Below are positions 11,775 to 23,639 of a stretch of DNA of 64,000 nt, piece after piece. Origin of the DNA: Caprella mutica (lineage: Eukaryota > Arthropoda > Malacostraca > Amphipoda > Caprellidae). Within the stretch, counting starts at the first letter, position 1; each line of letters starts with the position of its first letter. The stretch spans positions 248,001-312,000 of the forward strand of contig CANNZV010000321.1 in assembly GCA_947561585.1 (NCBI GenBank), in the 5' to 3' direction. The notes beneath the pieces are model-generated. The model was given only the letters and a program-made list of their open reading frames with translations. It did no database searches and had not been told where the DNA came from. A program made the position numbers and the translations under genes.

Positions 11775-13090
11775 CGATTAAAATAAGACCTTCTTCAAAT
11801 TTGCGAGGTTAAAAATTGATACATATTTATTCTTTTGAAGTCATTAATTTATTAATAGCAATAGTGCAAAAACAATTTTAGGGAATCCACGAAACCTCAA
11901 TTTCTAGATTTAAAAAATAATTATGAAAGTAGAAAAATTATTTTCATCATATTTTTCATTCAAAAACGTCCAATTTACAATTTTAAAACAGCCTATTTTT
12001 GCCTAATGCGTTGCATTTCTAAATAGTAACCATTATGAGTAGTTAAAATGAATGTTTTAGTAGATATTAATTCAAGTATTATTCACTTTTTGTGCGTACA
12101 TTTCACATAAAAGCTTGGTCGATTAATTGATTTTATGGTCGGTAAACGATACCTGGTCGAAATATTGAACTTATAAATGAACCTTGGTCGATAAATCGAT
12201 ATACTTAAAAAAATACATGATATCAAAAAATGATGTTTAGTTCAAAAACCAATATAGCTAGAAACTTCCTGTTTGCTAATAAACTAAGTACAAATCAATG
12301 GTAACACTCGGGTACATCTACCATTGTAGTGAGAGTACTTGTTTTCAAATAAATTGGAAATTAGGAGAAGGTGTGTTATTTGGTCGGTGATGCGATTCTT
12401 ACCCTTTGACCAAACGAATAAAAAATATGTTTAAAAAGTAGACATTATTTTTAAAGTAGTATAAATTTATAATGTTTCTGGTGGGGGAGGGTAGTGAAAC
12501 TCAGTGACCAGTTGGTCTATTTATTCACACATCATGTACAGTGACTCCTAGACTCGTTCGGTACTGTAAAGTAAAATTCTAAAATAGTATACAAAAATCT
12601 AAAATGGTATACAAAAGTTTAAAAAGTTCATCACACTGAGATATTTATTAAAATGCACGCTAAAATATAAAAGAATTCTCGTAAATGTAAAATTAGCTAA
12701 ATTAAGGCAGATGCCAAAACTACATCTTAAAAAAGTAATTTATTGGCGTTAAAAATGGCACGTATTAGTTCTATAGAAAATGACCGCCAGGTGGCTAAAA
12801 ACAAATAGCGTGACCCATGAATTAAATAGTTGGCGTGACCTACTGTATTTACGATAGGTATAGTGATTCAAAAAATAAGCAATGGTTCATAGGCTAAATA
12901 TTGCGGTTATGCTACACTCTCACAGTCCAAATACACTCACAACACAGTTTAAATGTATTCATTCTACACTCGCATTACGCCTTGTGCTTACCCTAAGTTT
13001 TCAATCCAGACTAGCCGGCAACATGACCAGTTTCTCCTGTCCCACCAGAAAACTATGAGCAGGCTTTTCAAAGGCCTGTACATTGATTGC
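11775..13090. other. AT-rich non-coding DNA, second GGTCGRT cluster
   Basis: No gene is seen. GGTCGATTAAT, GGTCGGTAAACG, GGTCGATAAATCG and GGTCGGTGATGCG occur between 12117 and 12395. The last, read in reverse (GTAAGAATCGCATCACCGACC), matches 8396-8422 (GTAAGAATCGAATCGCCGACC). The two clusters may therefore be the ends of one old element of about 4 kb. Confidence 0.4.
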
Positions 13091-13093
13091 TCG

Positions 13094-13166
13094 ACTGTAG
13101 AATCACTATCAATCTATACTGTAGAATCACTATAAATCTATACTGTAGAATCACTATCAATCTATA
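13094..13166 (+). repeat. 24-bp tandem repeat, 3 copies
   Basis: ACTGTAGAATCACTATCAATCTAT is repeated three times head to tail with one substitution (TATAAATC for TATCAATC). Confidence 0.8.
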
Positions 13167-13261
13167 CAATTACTCAACTCAACAATACTTCAAACTAAAT
13201 TATCTAGTCACACCTTTCCTGAAACAAATGACAAAGAAGATCAGTCTAAGCAACCTATATC

Positions 13262-14030
13262 TGAAGGCCTTTACACGGTAAGTGCTCAGTGCCACTTTGT
13301 GGTGACACTGCTCTATGCCACGCCCACTTTGCTACTTGTCCCACCCTTTTTGGCAAAACTTGGTGGTGACCAAGCTATCGCTCTGAGAGCGAACGCTCAC
13401 CACAAAGTGCCACTGTCTGTCAGTAGCGATTGCCAGACAATCCACAACCCCTTTCATTAGCCTAGTTGAAGAGCACACATGCCTATGGAAAATAAAATCT
13501 AAAGATTATAAAGATGAAACACTTAACAGCGTTAGTGTTAATAGCATATTAGATGCTAACCACGATACTAAAGTGTCAGTGCCCACCAAAGCACATTAAG
13601 CTCGTGTAAAGTCGCTGAGCTAATTGGTGGGCATTGTGGTGAAAAAGTGTGGTGAATAGTGGCACTGACCAGTGCTCGTGTAAAGGCCCCTTTTGATTTT
13701 ATTTTCCATAGGCATGGGTGCTCTTCAACTAGGCTAATGAAAGGGGTTATTTTTTGTCTGGCAATCGCTACTGACAGACAGTGGCACTTTGTGGTGAGCG
13801 TTCGCTCTCAGAGCGATAGCTTGGTCACCACCACGTTTTGCGAAAAAGGGTGGGGCAAGTAGCAAAGTGGGCGTGGCATAGAGCAGTGTCACCACAAAGT
13901 GGCACTGAGCACTTACCGTGTAAAGGCCCCTTATAGGCGATGAGCTACTTGGTGGGCAGTGTGGTGAAAAAAGTGTGGTGAATAGTGGCACTGACCAGTG
14001 CTCGTGTAAAGGCCCCTTTACACACAAACA
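13262..14030. mobile_element. Foldback MITE pair with GGGGCCTTTACACG ends
   Basis: 13262-13502 is the reverse complement of 13691-13936. The outer ends are GGCCTTTACACGGTAAGTG and CACTTACCGTGTAAAGGCC, and the inner ends AAAATAAAATCT and GATTTTATTTTCC. Between and beyond the arms, 13600-13690 and 13918-14030 are direct copies of another segment (TGGTGGGCA, GTGTGGTGAATAGTGGCACT, CGTGTAAAGGCCCC). The open frames here are by-products of the palindrome. Confidence 0.75.
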
Positions 14031-14061
14031 CCAAACACAAGAGCGAATAACAAATGGACTA

Positions 14062-15065
14062 CGGGTTCTAGGACTTTTGCCAGGCGGATTTTTGCCCGGC
14101 GGAATTTTGCCAGGTGGATATTTGCCCGGCGGAATGTTCCCCGTGGATTATATATTTCTATTTTTAAATTGGTAAATTGTAAATTATAAGTTCAAAATGT
14201 GAGATGCAATTTACATAAATATGAATCAATTTGATGTAACTTTAACATATTGTACTATAACAAATTTTATTTAACTAATGTTAAATAGCCACTAAATTGA
14301 AAATAAATTGAATTCGAATTTACTGAAAATAATTACAAAACGTCTTTTAATTCAATTGTTTTACATATATTCGGACAGTCTTGTAGAATTCACATATTAT
14401 GGTTAACCTGACTAACAATAATTCAACATTTTCGAAAATTAAAGAAACAAACTATATAATCGTTGCAATTTAACAGTTATTATAAATGGTATTCATGATA
14501 ACCGCAGGTAGGTAACAATAGAAGGTATCGGTGGTTCTACAAATTTATGTTTGTTATACGACTTGAAAAAGTTGGACGAAGCGTTTCATTTATAATCAGT
14601 TGATTCCTGAAGTTTGCTCAATTAGGACAGTTATTGTCATATCCCTTTCACAATGGTGTCGATAATATAAAGTTCACGTGGAAAAGACAGCATAATTAAA
14701 AAAATGTTAAATACTAAACGTAAGACTGAAAACTATGATTGAAAACATATTAACTTATTAATATAAGTCATAGTTCGTAACGAAGCACGAGGTGAAGGAA
14801 GCCGTATGTAAGAACTATAACAAGTTTTTAAATAAAACTTGTTATAGTACAATATGTTAAAGTTATATTAAATTGATTCATATTTATGTAAATTTCATCT
14901 CACATTTAAAACTTTTAATTTACAATTTACCAATATGAAAATAAAAACATATAATCCACGGGGAACTTTCCGCCAGGCAAAAATCCGCCTGGCAAAATTC
15001 CACCCTGGCAAAATTCCGCCGGGCAATATTCCGCCGGGCAAAATTCCTGTCACCAAAATTTACAT
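14062..15065. mobile_element. Foldback element with GGCGGAATTTTGCC subterminal repeats
   Basis: 14070-14285 and 14805-15055 are inverted copies. Each arm starts with four or five tandem 15-16-bp phrases of the type TTTGCCCGGCGGAAT, then GTTCCCCGTGGATTATAT, then an AT-rich stretch. The roughly 500 bp between the arms has no frame. The same architecture, with different words, recurs at 25275-27090 and 38430-41440. Confidence 0.75.
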
Positions 15066-15640
15066 CCTGCTTCAGAAATGTCACGTGTGAATAGAAGTAT
15101 GTGTTTTGTATGTCCGCTAAAATTAGCTGTTTTCTTCGTGCAGCTTTTGTTGTTACCTGATGCCCAGCGTGTGATTTTTAAAAACTTGCTATAAACCGTT
15201 GTTTTTAATATAGTCACACTTAGTTATTTGTTTATATTCATATTGTTGTCTTTAGCTAATGTGTTAGAACACCTCAGCATAATTGTCTTATGATAACAAT
15301 TCCTGGTTCCAGCCATGTCACTTGTTGTACAATTGTTTCCTGTTCATCTATTATATATACTAATATAGTATGTGTTAAATCAAACTAGAGTCAGTTGTCT
15401 GCAGTGAATCGCAGAGGGTTTTACTATATTAATCAATTATAATAAACTTAGAATTTTAAACTTGTAAAAAACACTGTTCAATTAACCTATGTCTTATCAT
15501 AAACTTCATGCCGATGTTTTGGTTTACCATTGTGTTCAATGTACCTAGTCTGCATGAAACATCATGCCGCTAACTAGATTAATTAGCACAGATAAATAAA
15601 GTAGATTTTCCAATTTTACGAGGATTTGAGAAGTCAAGAG
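15066..15640. other. No feature recognised
   Basis: AT-rich sequence without a convincing frame, splice pair or repeat edge. Confidence 0.4.
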
Positions 15641-15654
15641 AGAGAGAGATAGAT

Positions 15655-15930
15655 ATAATCAAGTGAATGATTAATTTGAATTGTTATATAACAATTTAAA
15701 ATAATCATTGTAATATAACAATTTAAAATAATTATTGTTATATAACAATTCAAATTAACTATTATTAAATGACAATTTAAATTAATCATTGTTATATAAG
15801 AATTTAAATGTTATATAAATAATTTAAATTGTTATATAATAATTTAAATTAATCATTGTTAGGTATATAACAATTTAAATTAATCACTCACATGATTATT
15901 GTTTTATATCTATCTTTCTAATTTATATAA
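15655..15930. repeat. AT-rich palindromic tandem repeat
   Basis: Variants of ATTGTTATATAACAATTTAAA, itself a near-palindrome (TTGTTATATAACAA), are repeated about eight times in both orientations with spacers of 20-40 bp. Confidence 0.7.
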
Positions 15931-16525
15931 CAATTTGGATATTTGTTATCTGCCAAAAGAATCTAGCCTATATTCATAAAAAATATAATACTTGAAATAG
16001 TTAATAATAATATGCACAGTTCTATAAGATTCTTGAATCACACTAGTCTTCTTGAGTAATATTCAACAGACAGCCATATTTTTTCCCATTTTCTGCAGTG
16101 GAATGTTCCATTTTTGGCGTGAAAATCCAAACAATAGTGTGTACATGTTCAGAAAATGTCCAAAATATGTAATAATGAGTTGTTTGGAGTTATATAGGAA
16201 TATTTTGAAACAATTTGGGAATATGAATATTCACCTCCATAAGCATACATTTTTTACATTAGAAGATATCACAAAAAATACATAATAATAACATTAGAAA
16301 TAATGCAATAGCGAGATGTAGTAAGAATAAATGAAACGTCACGCACTTTCCATGTTATAACTTGCCTAGATTATTAAAATTATTGTATTAAGTCTGTATG
16401 GTTAGAAGCACAGGCCAGGATCTGACTTAGAAATAAACGCCGTGTGTGAAAGTTTGGGTGCTTCCTTCATGCAGCTTTTATTTTGCAGCGGTATGAGAAA
16501 ACCACTCTTGTGAAAAGGGCCTTAA

Positions 16526-16719
16526 GGTACGTTTTGCATGCAGGGATTGTTAATTGCAATTATCGCTCAGCGATTATCACTGAGCACTAGTTCAATGCTA
16601 TTCCTATGGAGCTGCTTTGCAACGATCGATTGTCGCAGAGTTATATTCCAATGTATTCCTATTGCTGGACGATCAACGTTGAGCGATGATCGCAACAATC
16701 GCTGCATGCAAAACGTGAC
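16526..16719. mobile_element. 194-bp MITE with TTAA target duplication
   Basis: Terminal inverted repeats GGTACGTTTTGCATGCAG and (in reverse) GTCACGTTTTGCATGCAG extend for about 25 bp. TTAA lies directly outside both ends (16522-16525 and 16720-16723). TTAA duplications are typical of piggyBac-type elements. Inside are GCTATTCCTATGG and GTATTCCTATTG, relatives of the TTCCTATG core seen in other MITEs here. Confidence 0.8.
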
Positions 16720-16869
16720 TTAATCTTGAATTGTTTCCTTGTCTCGTACAAATATGTACACTTACAGTCCTCTGAACACTGCCCGCAAGTGAATTTGGGA
16801 ATGATAAAATGGAAACAAATAAAATTTGTGAGTTTGTTTTTATAATTTAACAACAAACATATTGTCTAT

Positions 16870-17400
16870 TCAATTACAAGAACTAAAAAAGAATTTAGAA
16901 TCTATCTGAGGATAAAGCTTAAAGAGGCTGATTTACGGTTGGCAAAAATTGTTAACATTCCTGTTGCGATTGTGTCCTAAAATCTGCATGATGAAAAAGG
17001 ATAAAAAATAAATGGAACAAAACATGTTGCATTAGTTTCATTGATATTTATTCGATAAATAAATACGTCATATTTAGACAATGGAAGTAACGGAGTTTCA
17101 GCCACTCAAGCCAATTAGTTTTTATATTATGCATAAATATTTTAAACCGGAAGGGGCCTCTCAGGCCCATTGTTCGTTACTGGGTAGATTAGTTTTCTAT
17201 CAATTTTTATCTAGGAGAGTAATTTAACTTATCAGACAACGATGAGTGCAGTGTGATTATTTATTTCCATAGAATTCAAAACACTTTTTATTCTGTTTGG
17301 TATTTTCTTTGTATAGAGTTTAGACTATACATTATTTTTAGTTTGAATGTTAAAATAAATTTTCCTCAATGGCAATTTTCCCACAGTGGCAATTTTCCGC
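16870..17400 (+). repeat. End of a GGCAATTTTCC-type foldback element
   Basis: Shared with 41130-41440: CCTGTTGCGATTGTGTC, GTTGCATTAGT, TCTAGGAGAGTAATT, and TTTAGTTTGAATGTTAAAATA. It ends in CAATGGCAATTTTCCCACAGTGGCAATTTTCC, the subterminal repeat type of the elements at 25.3 and 38.4 kb. The partner end is not visible. Confidence 0.55.
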
Positions 17401-17404
17401 GCAC

Positions 17405-18105
17405 AGATTGTGATATGTACTTTGTGAGATTGCTTGCCTATATCGTTATCAAATGTAAAATTTCAATGATGCTTCTTCATTCATTCTCACGTTGCTTAAG
17501 GATTACGCGTGTATTATGCTTTCGTGAGATGCGTGCAAACCTGAGGCACGCGTCTCGGAATTGACTGTGGCGTTATTGCTTCATTGAAAAAAAGAGGGAG
17601 GATATGTTGCTTGCTGAAATTAAATGGGGATTGATACGTCAAATCGATCGAATTGGTCAGAGTGGGATATAAAAAATGGAAATAATTTATATTTTATAAA
17701 AATGAGTGAGTCTTCACGTTGACTACGAAGTGATACCCGGGCAGTCACTGGTTTGCGCGCAACAGCTCATACTAAAAATCTTATAAAATATTTACGAATA
17801 AATTTTTCTTTGTTTTTTCAAATAAAGACATTTTCTTTATATATTACACGTCTCTTTATAGGTATATACACATCTCTTGGTAAACACAAAAAAATAATGT
17901 TTCATTTAAAATTTAAATTTAATGAGATTGTTTACCGTAACCTGGAGAGTTATTTAATTTGAAGTAGTTAATTTATAGAAAAATAATAAAGCTCTTCCAC
18001 TGCATGTAGTGTTTTTACACATCATGTTAACTAAAATCTGTTAATTTAAAAAAGTTATATATCAGCTCTCATCAACAGCGTTACTTGAACACATCCACCA
18101 GTAAT
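17405..18105. other. No gene recognised
   Basis: AT-rich sequence. The plus-strand open frame at 17253-17564 overlaps the foldback-element end and has no recognisable domain. Confidence 0.4.
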
Positions 18106-18106
18106 T

Positions 18107-18201
18107 TTCCCTACGAACAACGGTCTGTCGATTCGATGGAATAATCCATCGATTCGATATCTCAGCAATCAAATCGATATACGTTGTTTATAGGGAAATA
18201 A
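18107..18201. mobile_element. Small palindromic element
   Basis: TTTCCCTACGAACAACG at the left faces CGTTGTTTATAGGGAAA at the right, with CGATTCGATGG...CCATCGATTCGA inside. It is about 95 bp and foldback-like. A fragment of the 450-bp repeat (CACCAGTGACTGCACTCACGG) begins about 13 bp to the right, at 18215. Confidence 0.5.
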
Positions 18202-18274
18202 AAAGAACACCAGCACCAGTGACTGCACTCACGGATGGAAGAAAAAATGAAGAGGTGATAGTGAAATAGGTAAA

Positions 18275-19085
18275 TTATGACAGCCCTGTCGTTATCTAGG
18301 AACCAGCTTCCTAGTTAATGACAATTCAATATACTAGCTTCCTGTTTAACGACAGCTTTCTTTTTATACATTTTTAAAACTTTAATGAAATGACAGCTTT
18401 ACGACACTAACTTTCCAAAAGTAACACTTCAAAATGAATGCTCCAACTTGTGAAGATGGCTCAAAATTAATTCTCCAATTTAAATATTTCCAATTTGAAT
18501 ATCTGGAAGACAACGCTCTGAAATCCTTAATGGACCATAGAATTCTGGCAAATCCTACATGCAATCGTTATGAAGAGGTCACAATTCTGAAGAAAATGAA
18601 AGGCTAATGATTTTAGTGTAATGTAGCTACAGAAGAAGAGTTTAACCTAAACTTATATGAAAGTTATAATAAGGCTGTCACTAACTAGGAAGCTGGTATA
18701 GAAGGCTGTAGTTAACTAGGAAGATTGTATAGAATGCTGTAGTTAACTAGGAAGATGGTATGGAAGGCTGTTACTAACTAGGAAGATGGTATAGGAAGCT
18801 GGTATAGAAGGCTGTATTTAACTAAGAAGCTGGTATAAAAGGCTGTAGTTAACTAGGAAGATGGTATAGAAGGCTGTCACTAACTAGGAAGATGGTATAG
18901 GAAGCTGGTATAGAAGGCTGTAGTTAACTAAGAAGCTTGTATAGAAGGCTGTAGTTAACTAGGAAGATGGTATAGAAGGCTGTCACTAACTAGGAAGATG
19001 GTATAGAAGGCTGTCACTAACTAGGAAGATGGTAAGAAGGCTGTAGTTAGCTAGGAAGCTGGTATAGAAGGCTGCAATTATATAG
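18275..19085. repeat. Element with inverted end and ~31-bp tandem array
   Basis: 18672-19075 is a tandem array of about 12 units of GGCTGTAGTTAACTAGGAAG + ATGGTATAGAA (31 bp, with units of other lengths). The phrases ACCAGCTTCCTAGTTAA and CTAGCTTCCTG at 18300-18345 are the same unit in reverse orientation, so the array is one end of an element and 18280-18350 the other. The frame between (18382-18564) is not recognised. Confidence 0.7.
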
Positions 19086-19199
19086 GAATTTACCGTAAAA
19101 TATAATATCACATATGAAGAGAATATGTGATATGCTCTCATATCTGCAAAAAATTGTTGTTCATGAATCAATAATATGGTGAAAGGAAAATAATTAATT

Positions 19200-19660
19200 T
19201 AGTAGGGGTTTAACGTCTGCCTCGGAACCAAAGGCTATATCACAGCCGTCAAAAGGAAATTAAATACAAGGGACTATGAGAAGCAGTCAGAAAGGAAAGT
19301 GGCTCCATGAACAAAGTCACTTACCACAGTTGATGACAATGTTCATGTATGCAGAAAAGCTACTCCATGAATGCAGTCACTTACCAAGGAATGTGAAGAA
19401 AAGGGACACAAGCACCGGTGGTTGCACTCACGGATGGAAGAGGAAAATGAAGAGGTGATAGTAAATGAAGCCTATGAGCCTACCTAACACAAAATCTAAG
19501 ACCTCGTAGTTGAAGAGCATAACACTATCGTTATCCTCTAAAACTGCAAGTAGCGTTGAAAAAATTATGAACATGATAAAAATGAAAAAAAAAAATCCAT
19601 AATCCAAATTACAACAATTGGGGCCCAAGGGACGCCACCTCCTTCTATTCAATTAACCAC
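19200..19660 (+). repeat. 450-bp dispersed repeat, copy 3
   Basis: The best-preserved copy by eye: TCGGAACCAAAGGC, AAATACAAGGGACTATGAG, AAAGTGGCTCCATGA, AGCACCGGTGGTTGCACTCA, GAGCATAACACTATCGTTAT, and GGGGCCCAAGGGACGCCACC. It is preceded by TTTAGTAGGGGTTTAACGTC, which is also present before copy 1. Confidence 0.85.
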
Positions 19661-20500
19661 AAACAGAGGTGAAGAGAAAGGATCCATTACAAAATCCACA
19701 TTGTAAGAGAACGAGTTTCTAATGACAGTACCTCAAACAATTCAAACCGAACCCTTTTGAGTCACACTAGTGACTAGTCAATCCCTTGTGACTCACACTT
19801 TTCTAGATATTGTGCCTTGTTCTTCCATTGCTAAAACAGAACAACAGAGACAGAAGTCTGTGTAATAATAAACATAGAAAATGAGAATAATTTAATCGAG
19901 TATTGGAGATAAAATATGGTAGAGCGTAAAGTTCAAAACCTGTATAGCTATTATTAATATAATGAATGACTAGATAAATAGCTGATATACTGCGTGTTTT
20001 CTTTAATAGATATTTCTCCATTAAATCATAATTCATAGTATATATGACTGTAAGGAAGTAGTTTCAGATTGTGATGACAAACGTTATCTAACAAAAACAA
20101 TTTCTGTTTAAAAAAAAAGTATAAAAAATAAACCTCCGCCACCGCCAAGTCAACTATTTGGTTAGCTTCAAGTTGAATATAAAGTCTCCCTTGCAAATAG
20201 AATAGTTTTATGAAGAAATCATAGAATATGTTCAAATGAAGATCATTTCTTACAAAATGTGTCTTGAACGAAAAAATTGATCATTTCCTATTTCCTAACT
20301 TTTCATAAATTATAGAAGTTAGAGTAATACTAAATCTCCTGCTATTCACAAACATTTATAACATAACTAATACCTCTGTATTCAAAGAAACACCTGTCAA
20401 ACTCTGCTAACTCATGTGTTTTTAAGAGTAAGGCTACCTAGAAGGAAATCCTTAGAAAAAGGCTACCTAGAAGTATATGTCTTAGACTTAGAGTAAGGTT
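19661..20500. other. Downstream flank of LDH, no gene recognised
   Basis: AT-rich sequence. Just below the LDH stop codon, AAGAGTAAGGCTACCTAGAAGG (20426-20447), GGCTACCTAGAAGTATAT (20461) and AGAGTAAGGTTTCCTAGAAGG (20490-20510) form a degenerate triplet of repeats, so the stop-codon context is locally duplicated into the 3' UTR. Confidence 0.45.
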
Positions 20501-20502
20501 TC

Positions 20503-23500
20503 CTAGAAGGAGATGCCTTGCTGCACCTCATAGAGTGTATCAGCAGATTTTCGCAGTTGCTCCACCTCTTGCTCTGTCAGTGTCTGCTTTATGATGTGTG
20601 TCAAACCATTTTCTCCCAGCACGCAGGGCAAGGACAGGAACACATCCTTGTCAATGCCGTGCATACCCTGGGTACACAAACATAAAAAAAAAACAAAAAA
20701 TACTTTAGAATTTAGAATGTTTGGAAAATCTTTTGTGAGACAATCATCTTTAAATATTTCATCATTCGTTAGGTAAATTTATTTCCATTACCTTTACATT
20801 GACGGAGACAGAGTAAGTTCTACGCTGGTTCTTCATGATGGAGCTGACTAGGGAAGAGCAGGAGAGGCCTATCGCCCACGAGGTGTAACCCTTTAGTTTT
20901 ATTATCTCGTATGCACTGAAATAAGTAGAACATTGCTATTAGAGTTATTGAAGAGATTAATAATATAGATTGTCATATAAGTAGCATTTGATCACTGGTC
21001 AATTACATAATATACCTAACTTTCAGTTAAGCTGTTTTTGCCGTAACTATTACAAACATTATGATCATATAGATGGGATAGATTGAAAATCATTTCATGG
21101 TAAATAGTATACTTAAATTATTTACCTTATAATGATTTTTGATATATCCCACCTGCATGATCAATGATCATAATGTTTGTGAGAGCAAGGTCAGACGACC
21201 AGTTTTGTCCGCTGGTGGTTAGGCCACCTTTACCACGTCACACGGGCGGGTGCCGGTTCAGTTCAAAACTTGCAGTTGCAGCCACGTCTACCCTCTACTG
21301 TGGTTCAGCCAGCACTAGGGAGTGGCAATGACTGTGGCATGGAAGTGCAAGTGACGAGTCGGCGACCGCTGCCACGTTGCGGTTAACCCTCTGCAAGGCT
21401 TATAGACACTGTAATATAATAGTCTATAAGCCTTGACCCTCTGAGCCTCTCGTCTGTCATAGTCAGGCGGTTTCAAGTGGTAATATGCGTCTCATCCGCC
21501 ACGGTCAGGCAGGTAGACTGTCCGTGTGACATAAGCCAGCGTTTTACATAGGAATCAATATAAACTCTTTCAAAAGCGGTTTCGCGGCGGCTAACCCGCT
21601 TTCCACCCGCAAGGTTAACCCGCTTATCAGACAGAGCCTTAATAGTTACGGCGAAAACAGCTTAACTGAAAACTATCGATAAAATTGTCAAAAGTTACTC
21701 CTCAATTAGTTTCTATAGCTACCAGGAGAAATACTTACGAGATACATGTATGTTCTTGATCTATTTGACTTGTAATTAGAGTGGGGTATGCCTGTACAGT
21801 TGTTACTTTACCATTGAATATTTCTTGTTGCCGGAATATATATTTGAAAGCATTGTTGTTACTTGTTTGAATAAATAGAAAAAAATTGTTCGCTGTTATT
21901 ACCCTTATCACTTAGTTTATTTAAAAAATTATTCTACTGTATGGACAGTATGGTACATATTTATATTTTATGTTATTGATGAACCTATAGTTGGATTTAA
22001 GTGTATCTACATGGTTGAATTTAAGTGTACATGGATGGAACTTGGATTTAAGTGAATATGGTTGCATTTATGTTCAGGTTTGAAGAGAAACTGAATTTTC
22101 GGTAGTTTCTCCTGGGATGAACTTGTGCATTTATATTCATGGTTGGTCTAAAGTGTAAATGCTTAGTCTTAAATATACACGGTAGGTGTTAGTATTTAGT
22201 ATGTTAGGTTGGTCTCAAGTGCCTTGGGTTTATCTTATCTCTGTTAGGCCTAAATGTATCAGGTTTTTCTGTAAAAGGTTTCACTTGTTCTGATAGATAA
22301 AAGAATATAAGATGAAAGCAAGATAAGTGGAAAATAAAGAGATCGCACCTCCTATTTTTTATACAATCACTTTTGTTAGATATAAATCCTTATAGAGAGA
22401 CTCACTTATTCACAACTTCTTTGTGCATCTCATTGAATTTCTCTGGATCATCAGGAGCTCCTATGGATGGTTTTACGTCTCTGAGGCGAACTCCGGCAAC
22501 ATTCACACCGGACCAAACAGGCACTGGTTGAAGAAAATAATCTTTATTATACCAGAAGCAACTGTATGCAAGTGCAAAGAATAAGCTAGCGAAAATGATA
22601 AATTTCATACATGATAAATCGTAACGAATAATTTCAATGAGTTATTAGATTTGTGTACTTAAATCCGATTAATAATAGAGATATCACCTGAAGAGTCCCC
22701 ATGCTCTCCAATGATCCACCCATGGGCCGAATTGGGGGCAACATTCAGTTTCTGTGATAGATGGAACCTGAACCTAGCCGAGTCAAGGTTGCAGCCAGAG
22801 CCAAACACTCTGTTCTTTGGTAAGCCTGAGATCTTCTGGGCCACAGAAGTTAGCACATCAACTGTATGGGAAATATATCAGGGTTGTAAAATTTATCCAG
22901 CTAAAAGGAATTTCAACGTTTACCAAATTGACTTCATCTATGTTGAGTTGGCTTCGATTATTTTAGGTCCAATTTGAATGTTTTTGAAGCCAAGAAGAGC
23001 TGTAAAATCACCTGGATTGGACACGATAATGAGGATAGTGTCAGGTGAGTGCTGTATCAGTTTGGGTATGATGCTCTTGAAGATGTCAGTGTTTCTCTGA
23101 ACCAAAGACAGTCTTGACTCTCCTTCCTTCTGCCTGGCACCAGCAGTCACAATGCACACTTTAGACCCAGCAGTGACAGCATAGTCAGTGCTGGCGTTAA
23201 CCTGAATGTTCCTGCAAAAAGAAACTCGCACTGAATTAGAAGATACTCATTGAAGAGCTCTATTTATATAATAAGATAAACCAATTATTGATATTCCCGT
23301 ACGATAGCAAAAGAAACTATCATTTTCAAAGAAGATTATTAATCTAATTATATATCTACTGAGGATAAAGTGAGAGGACGTACCTTAGGAAAGTGAGGCC
23401 GTGCTGCAGATCCATCATCTCCCCCCTGAGTTTATCCTTGGCCACATCCACCAGTGCCAAGTCAGAGCAGATACCTTGAGTCATGAGGGAGAAGGCACAG

Positions 23501-23607
23501 GCCATGCCCACTTGCCCCACTCCCACCACAGTCACTTTACCCCCAGCAGTGTCAAGGGGAGGAACCACTTCCTCCATTAGGCTGCTTAAAATGCCATCAG
23601 AATCCAT
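20503..23607 (-). CDS. Ldh: L-lactate dehydrogenase, 6 coding exons
   Basis: Cytosolic enzyme interconverting pyruvate and L-lactate with NADH/NAD+. Coding exons on the minus strand: 23384-23607 (ATG at 23607; the exon itself starts at 23622 after TTGCAG), 23012-23211, 22688-22861, 22406-22523, 20792-20915 and 20503-20667 (stop TAG). The phases join exactly: 1005 nt, 334 aa, the usual LDH length. The Rossmann motif GVGQVG is at residues 29-34, with the NAD-binding Asp at 54 (ALVDV). The mobile-loop ARQKEGESR has Gln102, which marks lactate rather than malate specificity. NLDSARFR supplies Asp168 and Arg171, and GEHGDSS the catalytic His195. The C-terminal domain carries [18 protein letters not shown]. 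An upstream 5' UTR exon is implied by the acceptor before the start but was not located. The fifth intron-exon junction uses GTAATG as donor. Nothing suggests inactivation. Confidence 0.97.
21019..21673. mobile_element. TA-flanked element in LDH intron
   Basis: Inverted ends of about 35 bp: ACTTTCAGTTAAGCTGTTTT and, in reverse, GTTTTCAGTTAAGCTGTTTT, followed by GCCGTAACTATTA. TA lies outside both ends, as for Tc1/mariner-type insertion. The interior is GC-rich for the region and holds a perfect 13-bp hairpin, AAGGCTTATAGAC...GTCTATAAGCCTT (21398-21436), and the phrase ACATAGGAATCAAT. No transposase frame is seen. Confidence 0.7.
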
Positions 23608-23639
23608 GCTGTGATGAGTTGTCTGCAACACAAGCAAAT

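Noticed and set aside
13659..14175. Overlapping open frames of 66-97 codons on both strands
   Set aside because: They lie on the arms of a foldback element and mirror each other; the LPGGFLPGGILPGG text is the subterminal repeat of the next element.
22711..22977. 88-codon plus-strand frame
   Set aside because: Exact antisense of LDH exon 3; the opposite strand carries the conserved catalytic motifs.
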